Below are positions 61,601-64,000 of a stretch of 64,000 nucleotides of DNA, in pieces. The notes beneath the pieces were generated by a model. It did not search any database. It worked only from the letters and a program-made list of their open reading frames with translations, and had not been told where the DNA came from. Origin of the DNA: Alitta virens (Eukaryota; Annelida; Polychaeta; Phyllodocida; Nereididae); assembly GCA_932294295.1 (NCBI GenBank), contig OW028582.1:7465188-7529187 (forward strand), read 5' to 3'. Position numbers and translations under genes: made by a program. Each line of letters opens with the position of its first letter. Position 1 is the stretch's first letter.

Positions 61601-63984
61601 TGATCGGACGAGAACCGGTGTGCTCAACGTGGTATGGCCGTAGCTGACAGCCTCACTCTGACCACAGCTAGTCAAGACTTGAAATGTCTGAGAAGTGGCA
61701 GAAATTGTCAAAAATTTGGAAAAGCTACAGCACCTGGTATTTCCAGGCGGTCACCCATCCAAGTACTAACCAGGCCCGACGTTGCTTAACTTCGGTGATC
61801 GGACGAGAACCGGTGTGCTCAACGTGGTATGGCCGTAGCTGACAGCCTCACTCTGACCACAGCTAGTCAAGACTTGAAATGTCTGAGAAGTGGCAGAAAT
61901 TGTCAAAAATTTGGAAAAGCTACAGCACCTGGTATTCCCAGGCGGTCACCCATCCAAGTACTAACCAGGCCCGACGTTGCTTAACTTCGGTGATCGGAAG
62001 AGAACCGGTGTGCTCAACGTGGTTTGGCCGTAGCTGACAGCCTCACTCTGACCACCGCTAGTCAAGACTTGAAATGTCTGAGAAGTGGCAGAAATTGTCA
62101 AAAATTTGGAAAAGCTACAGCACCTGGTATTCCCAGGCGGTCACCCATCCAGGTACTAACCAGGCCCGACGTTGCTTAACTTCGGTGATCGGACCAGAAC
62201 CGGTGTGCTCAACGTGGTATGACCGTAGCTGACAGCCTCACTCTGACCACAGCTAGTCAAGACTTGAAATGTCTGAGAAGTGGCAGAAATTGTCAAAAAT
62301 TTGGAAAAGCTACAGCACCTGGTATTCCCAGGCGGTCACTCATCCAAGTACTAACCAGGCCCGACGTTGCTTAACTTCGGTGATCGGATGAGAACCGGTG
62401 TGCTCAACGTGGTATGGCCGTAGCTGACAGCCTCACTCTGACCACAGCTAGTCAAGACTTGAAATGTCTGAGAAGTGGCAGAAATTGTCAAAAATTTGGA
62501 AAAGCTACAGCACCTGGTATTCCCAGGCGGTCACCCATCCAAGTACTAACCAGGCCCGACGTTGCTTAACTTCGGTGATCGGACGAGAACCGGTGTGCTC
62601 AACGTGGTATGGCCGTAGCTGACAGCCTCACTCTGACCACAGCTAGTCAAGACTTGAAATGTCTGAGAAGTGGCAGAAATTGTCAAAAATTTGGAAAAGC
62701 TACAGCACCTGGTATTCCCAGGCGGTCACCCATCCAAGTACTAACCAGGCCCGACGTTGCTTAACTTCGGTGATCGGACGAGAACCGGTGTGCTCAACGT
62801 GGTATGGCCGTAGCTGACAGCCTCACTCTGACCACAGCTAGTCAAGACTTGAAATGTCTGAGAAGTGGCAGAAATTGTCAAAAATTTGGAAAGGCTACAG
62901 CACCTGGTATTCCCAGGTGGTCACCCATCCAAGTACTAACCAGGCCCGACGTTGCTTAACTTCGGTGATCGGACGAGAACCGGTGTGCTCAACGTGTTAT
63001 GGCCGTAGCTGACAGCCTCACTCTGACCACAGCTAGTCAAGACTTGAAATGTCTGAGAAGTGGCAGAAATTGTCAAAAATTTGGAAAAGCTACAGCACCT
63101 GGTATTCCCAGGCGGTCACCCATCCAAGTACTAACCAGGCCCGACGTTGCTTAACTTCGGTGATCGGACGAGAACCGGTGTGCTCAACGTGGTATGGCCG
63201 TAGCTGACAGCCTCACTCTGACCACAGCTAGTCAAGACTTGAAATGTCTGAGAAGTGGCAGAAATTGTCAAAAATTTGGAAAGGCTACAGCACCTGGTAT
63301 TCCCAGGCGGTCACCCATCCAAGTACTAACCAGGCCCGACGTTGCTTAACTTCGGTGATGGGACGAGAACCGGTGTGCTCAACGTGGTATGGCCGTAGCT
63401 GACAGCCTCACTCTGACCACAGCTAGTCAAGACTTGAAATGTCTGAGAAGTGGCAGAAATTGTCAAAAATTTGGAAAAGCTACAGCACCTGGTATTCCCA
63501 GGCGGTCACCCATCCAAGTACTAACCAGGCCCGACGTTGCTTAACTTCGGTGATCGGACGAGAACCGGTGTGCTCAACGTGGTATGGCCGTAGCTGACAG
63601 CCTCACTCTGACCACAGCTAGTCAAGACTTGAAATGTCTGAGAAGTGGCAGAAATTGTCAAAAATTTGGAAAAGCTACAGCACCTGGTATTCCCAGGCGG
63701 TCACCCATCCAAGTACTAACCAGGCCCGACGTTGCTTAACTTCGGTGATCGGACGAGAACCGGTGTGCTCAACGTGGTATGGCCGTAGCTGGCAGCCTCA
63801 CTCTGACCACAGCTAGTCAAGACTTGAAATGTCTGAGAAGTGGCAGAAATTGTCAAAAATTTGGAAAAGCTACAGCACCTGGTATTCCCAGGCGGTCACC
63901 CATCCAAGTACTAACCAGGCCCGACGTTGCTTAACTTCGGTGATCGGACGAGAACCAGTGTGCTCAACGTGGTATGGCCGTAGC
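55676..63984 (-). rRNA. 5S rRNA: 5S rRNA genes, copies 283-325 (phase shift -7)
   Basis: There are 43 complete genes. The last (63866..63984) is complete, and the window ends 16 bases into its upstream spacer. Copies 283 to about 305 are the second member of the 46-unit-offset duplication. Copies 320-325 repeat copies 296-301 at 4680 bp (24 units) with small differences. Confidence 0.95.
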
Positions 63985-64000
63985 TGACAGCCTCACTCTG
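58190..64000 (-). repeat. 24-unit-offset (4680-bp) similarity at the right end
   Basis: Marks at 58211, 58601, about 59111 (CTGGCAG) and about 59275 (GAACCAGTG) recur 4680 bp on. The GAGAGCC change in copy 300 is absent from its partner copy 324, so the two are not identical. Confidence 0.7.

Larger units (their letters stand above)
642..64000 (-). repeat. 5S rDNA tandem array, 195-bp unit, 325 complete genes
   Basis: From 642 to the right edge every base belongs to a 195-bp head-to-tail unit: a 119-bp 5S gene on the minus strand plus a 76-bp spacer. The 5' end of copy k lies at 811+195(k-1) plus a small phase shift. That shift goes from 0 to -7 through nine one-base indels at about 11407, 17450, 31886, 35809, 36783, 38342, 46697, 51285 (the only insertion) and 55667. 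The predicted 5' end of copy 325 (63984) matches the sequence exactly, so no unit is missing or partial. No transposon, second gene or inverted unit interrupts it. The array starts inside a spacer and continues beyond 64000. Units differ by point substitutions shared in blocks, showing unequal exchange or segmental duplication together with homogenisation. Confidence 0.97.

Noticed and set aside
642..64000. CRISPR-like appearance of regularly spaced repeats
   Set aside because: The intervening segments are not variable: the whole 195-bp unit repeats. The repeated element is a eukaryotic 5S rRNA gene, and no cas-like gene is present.
642..64000. Satellite DNA without genes, or a 5S-derived SINE family
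   Set aside because: Units are complete 5S genes with intact end helix, internal promoter and terminators, in strict head-to-tail order, with no poly(A) or simple-repeat tails or target duplications expected of SINEs.
642..64000. Other RNA genes (snRNA, tRNA, 18S/28S, histone genes) linked to 5S units, as known in some invertebrates
   Set aside because: The spacer is only 76 bp and the same in all units. No second conserved gene or inserted segment is visible.

Overview
This is eukaryotic nuclear DNA, almost entirely one tandem array of 5S ribosomal RNA genes. On the minus strand each repeat unit reads as a complete, canonical 5S rRNA of about 119 nt. It has a pairing 5'/3' end helix, a box A / intermediate element / box C internal promoter, and a T-run terminator, followed by a 76-bp spacer. 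The period is 195 bp. By counting phase through the window I get 325 complete genes, all in one orientation. The first spans 693..811 and the last 63866..63984, and the array runs off the right edge. There is no bacterial-type gene content. The 5S sequence has the CACCGGTTCTCGTCCGATCA and TTAAGCAACGTCGGGC versions of the conserved blocks. These resemble invertebrate (mollusc/annelid-like) 5S more than vertebrate 5S, so my inference is an invertebrate animal, perhaps a lophotrochozoan. I cannot name the species.

Layout: 1-641 is a non-array flank. On the minus strand it carries the C-terminal end of a Ty3/gypsy-type Pol (a HINQLKPY motif with an in-frame stop), a purine-rich tract, an AT-rich stretch with two short hairpins and AATAAA-type signals, and an unidentified reading frame open to the left window edge. 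The array begins abruptly at 642, two bases outside an 11-bp palindrome of the 5S spacer. From 642 to 64000 there is nothing but 5S units: no inserted transposon, no other RNA gene and no inverted unit. I found nine single-base indels, and they account exactly for the drift of the 195-bp phase.

The array's history can be read from shared private variants. Blocks of 2, 4, 5, 8, 9, 24, 31 and 46 units have been duplicated, giving a nested higher-order structure. The left half (to about 35.5 kb) and right half carry different variant families. A few copies look like decaying genes: copies 181, 186 and 194 lack a base in the 3' part, copy 260 has an extra base, and many copies carry a helix II mismatch. 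About 19 copies have a shortened first terminator. The array presumably supplies 5S rRNA to the large ribosomal subunit through TFIIIA/TFIIIC-dependent RNA polymerase III. I see no protein-coding gene in the array; the short open frames in it are by-products of the repeat. I found no clear evidence of a previously undescribed functional system. The points worth a second look are the array boundary, the block-duplication structure and the sub-families of altered 5S copies.
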